This document shows positions 4,873 through 5,053 of a stretch of 5,053 bases of DNA, one piece after another. The DNA is from JBNJEM01 sp051745935 (GTDB lineage: Bacteria; Planctomycetota; Planctomycetia; Pirellulales; Pirellulaceae): contig JBNJEM010000588.1 of assembly GCA_051745935.1 (NCBI GenBank), forward strand, positions 1 through 5,053. Direction: 5' to 3'. The notes below the pieces were generated by a model that had not been told where the DNA came from, did no database searches, and saw only the letters and a list, made by a program, of their open reading frames with translations. Made by a program: the position numbers and the translations under genes. The first letter of the stretch is position 1. Each line of letters begins with the position of its first letter.

Positions 4873-5053
4873 ATGCCTGAATACCAATTCGTCGAAAAGC
4901 CGTTCCTCGACCAACTCATCGCCCGGGGCTGGCAGGTGATCAATCAGGGACCGGGTTTTCCGACCGATCCCACGCCGAGCCTTCGGGCGAGCTTTCGTGA
5001 GGTGGTCCTCGCCGACGTGTTCCGCCGGAACGTGTGGGCGATCAATGTGAGCG
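4873..5053 (+). CDS. hsdR: Type I restriction subunit HsdR, N-terminus (3'-partial)
   Basis: Sixty codons are open to the right edge: MPEYQFVEKPFLDQLIARG, then VINQGPGFPTDP, SLRASFREVVLADVF and AINVS. This is the characteristic beginning of the motor and nuclease subunit of type I enzymes, which translocates DNA with a superfamily 2 helicase engine and cleaves it with an N-terminal PD-(D/E)XK domain; both domains would follow beyond the window. The ATG at 4873 is chosen because the family begins exactly this way. Its ribosome binding site is weak: GAGG at 4859-4862, ten bases away. An in-frame TTG at 4867 would add only two residues, and a TGA at 4858-4860 blocks anything longer. Whether the gene is intact cannot be seen. 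It lies 226 bases after the AlbA_2/ATPase gene, so it may have its own promoter. Confidence 0.85.
   Translation, partial: MPEYQFVEKPFLDQLIARGWQVINQGPGFPTDPTPSLRASFREVVLADVFRRNVWAINVS

Overview
The window is accessory DNA from a bacterium of moderate to moderately high GC. The gene families (a type I restriction-modification locus with a SAP-like N-terminal extension on HsdM, a cysteine-containing beta-propeller protein and a coiled-coil transposase-like N-terminus) resemble Planctomycetes most. That is an impression from remembered family members, not a search result.

Layout, left to right. (1) Positions 1-172, minus strand: the first 57 codons of a basic coiled-coil protein, probably a transposase, running off the left edge. 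It has a clear Shine-Dalgarno site but is easy to miss because it is short. (2) Positions 283 to about 807, minus strand: the C-terminal part of a YVTN/lactonase-type beta-propeller protein, cut off at its 5' end. (3) Positions 896-2665, plus strand: hsdM, with a two-repeat SAP-like N-terminus, a flexible linker, the HsdM helical domain and a complete N6-adenine methyltransferase core. Family similarity stops at about 2614 and the C-terminal tail is replaced by 16 unrelated codons. (4) Positions 2666-2859: unidentified spacer. (5) Positions 2860-3195: one short open frame made of three pieces, namely the first codons of an hsdR, a short internal hsdR segment, and the C-terminal conserved region of an hsdS. 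(6) Positions 3192-4646: an intact gene for an AlbA_2 (Schlafen-type) and GHKL-like ATP-binding protein, overlapping the hsdS remnant by ATGA. (7) Positions 4647-4872: an intergenic stretch with four exact copies of CATGTGATG. (8) Position 4873 to the end: the N-terminus of a second hsdR, continuing beyond the window.

Together this looks like a type I restriction-modification island in the order hsdM - hsdS - AlbA_2/ATPase - hsdR that has lost the specificity subunit and the tail of the methyltransferase through deletions, and that carries debris of another hsdR. As it stands no complete HsdS is encoded here, so sequence-specific methylation or restriction from this locus would need a specificity subunit encoded elsewhere. 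The accessory AlbA_2/ATPase gene is the only full-length gene inside the window and keeps its own strong ribosome binding site.

The observations most worth following are the composite hsdR/hsdS remnant, the survival of the AlbA_2/ATPase gene among wreckage, and a 9-bp repeat that occurs four times upstream of the living hsdR and once more at the internal junction of the dead one.
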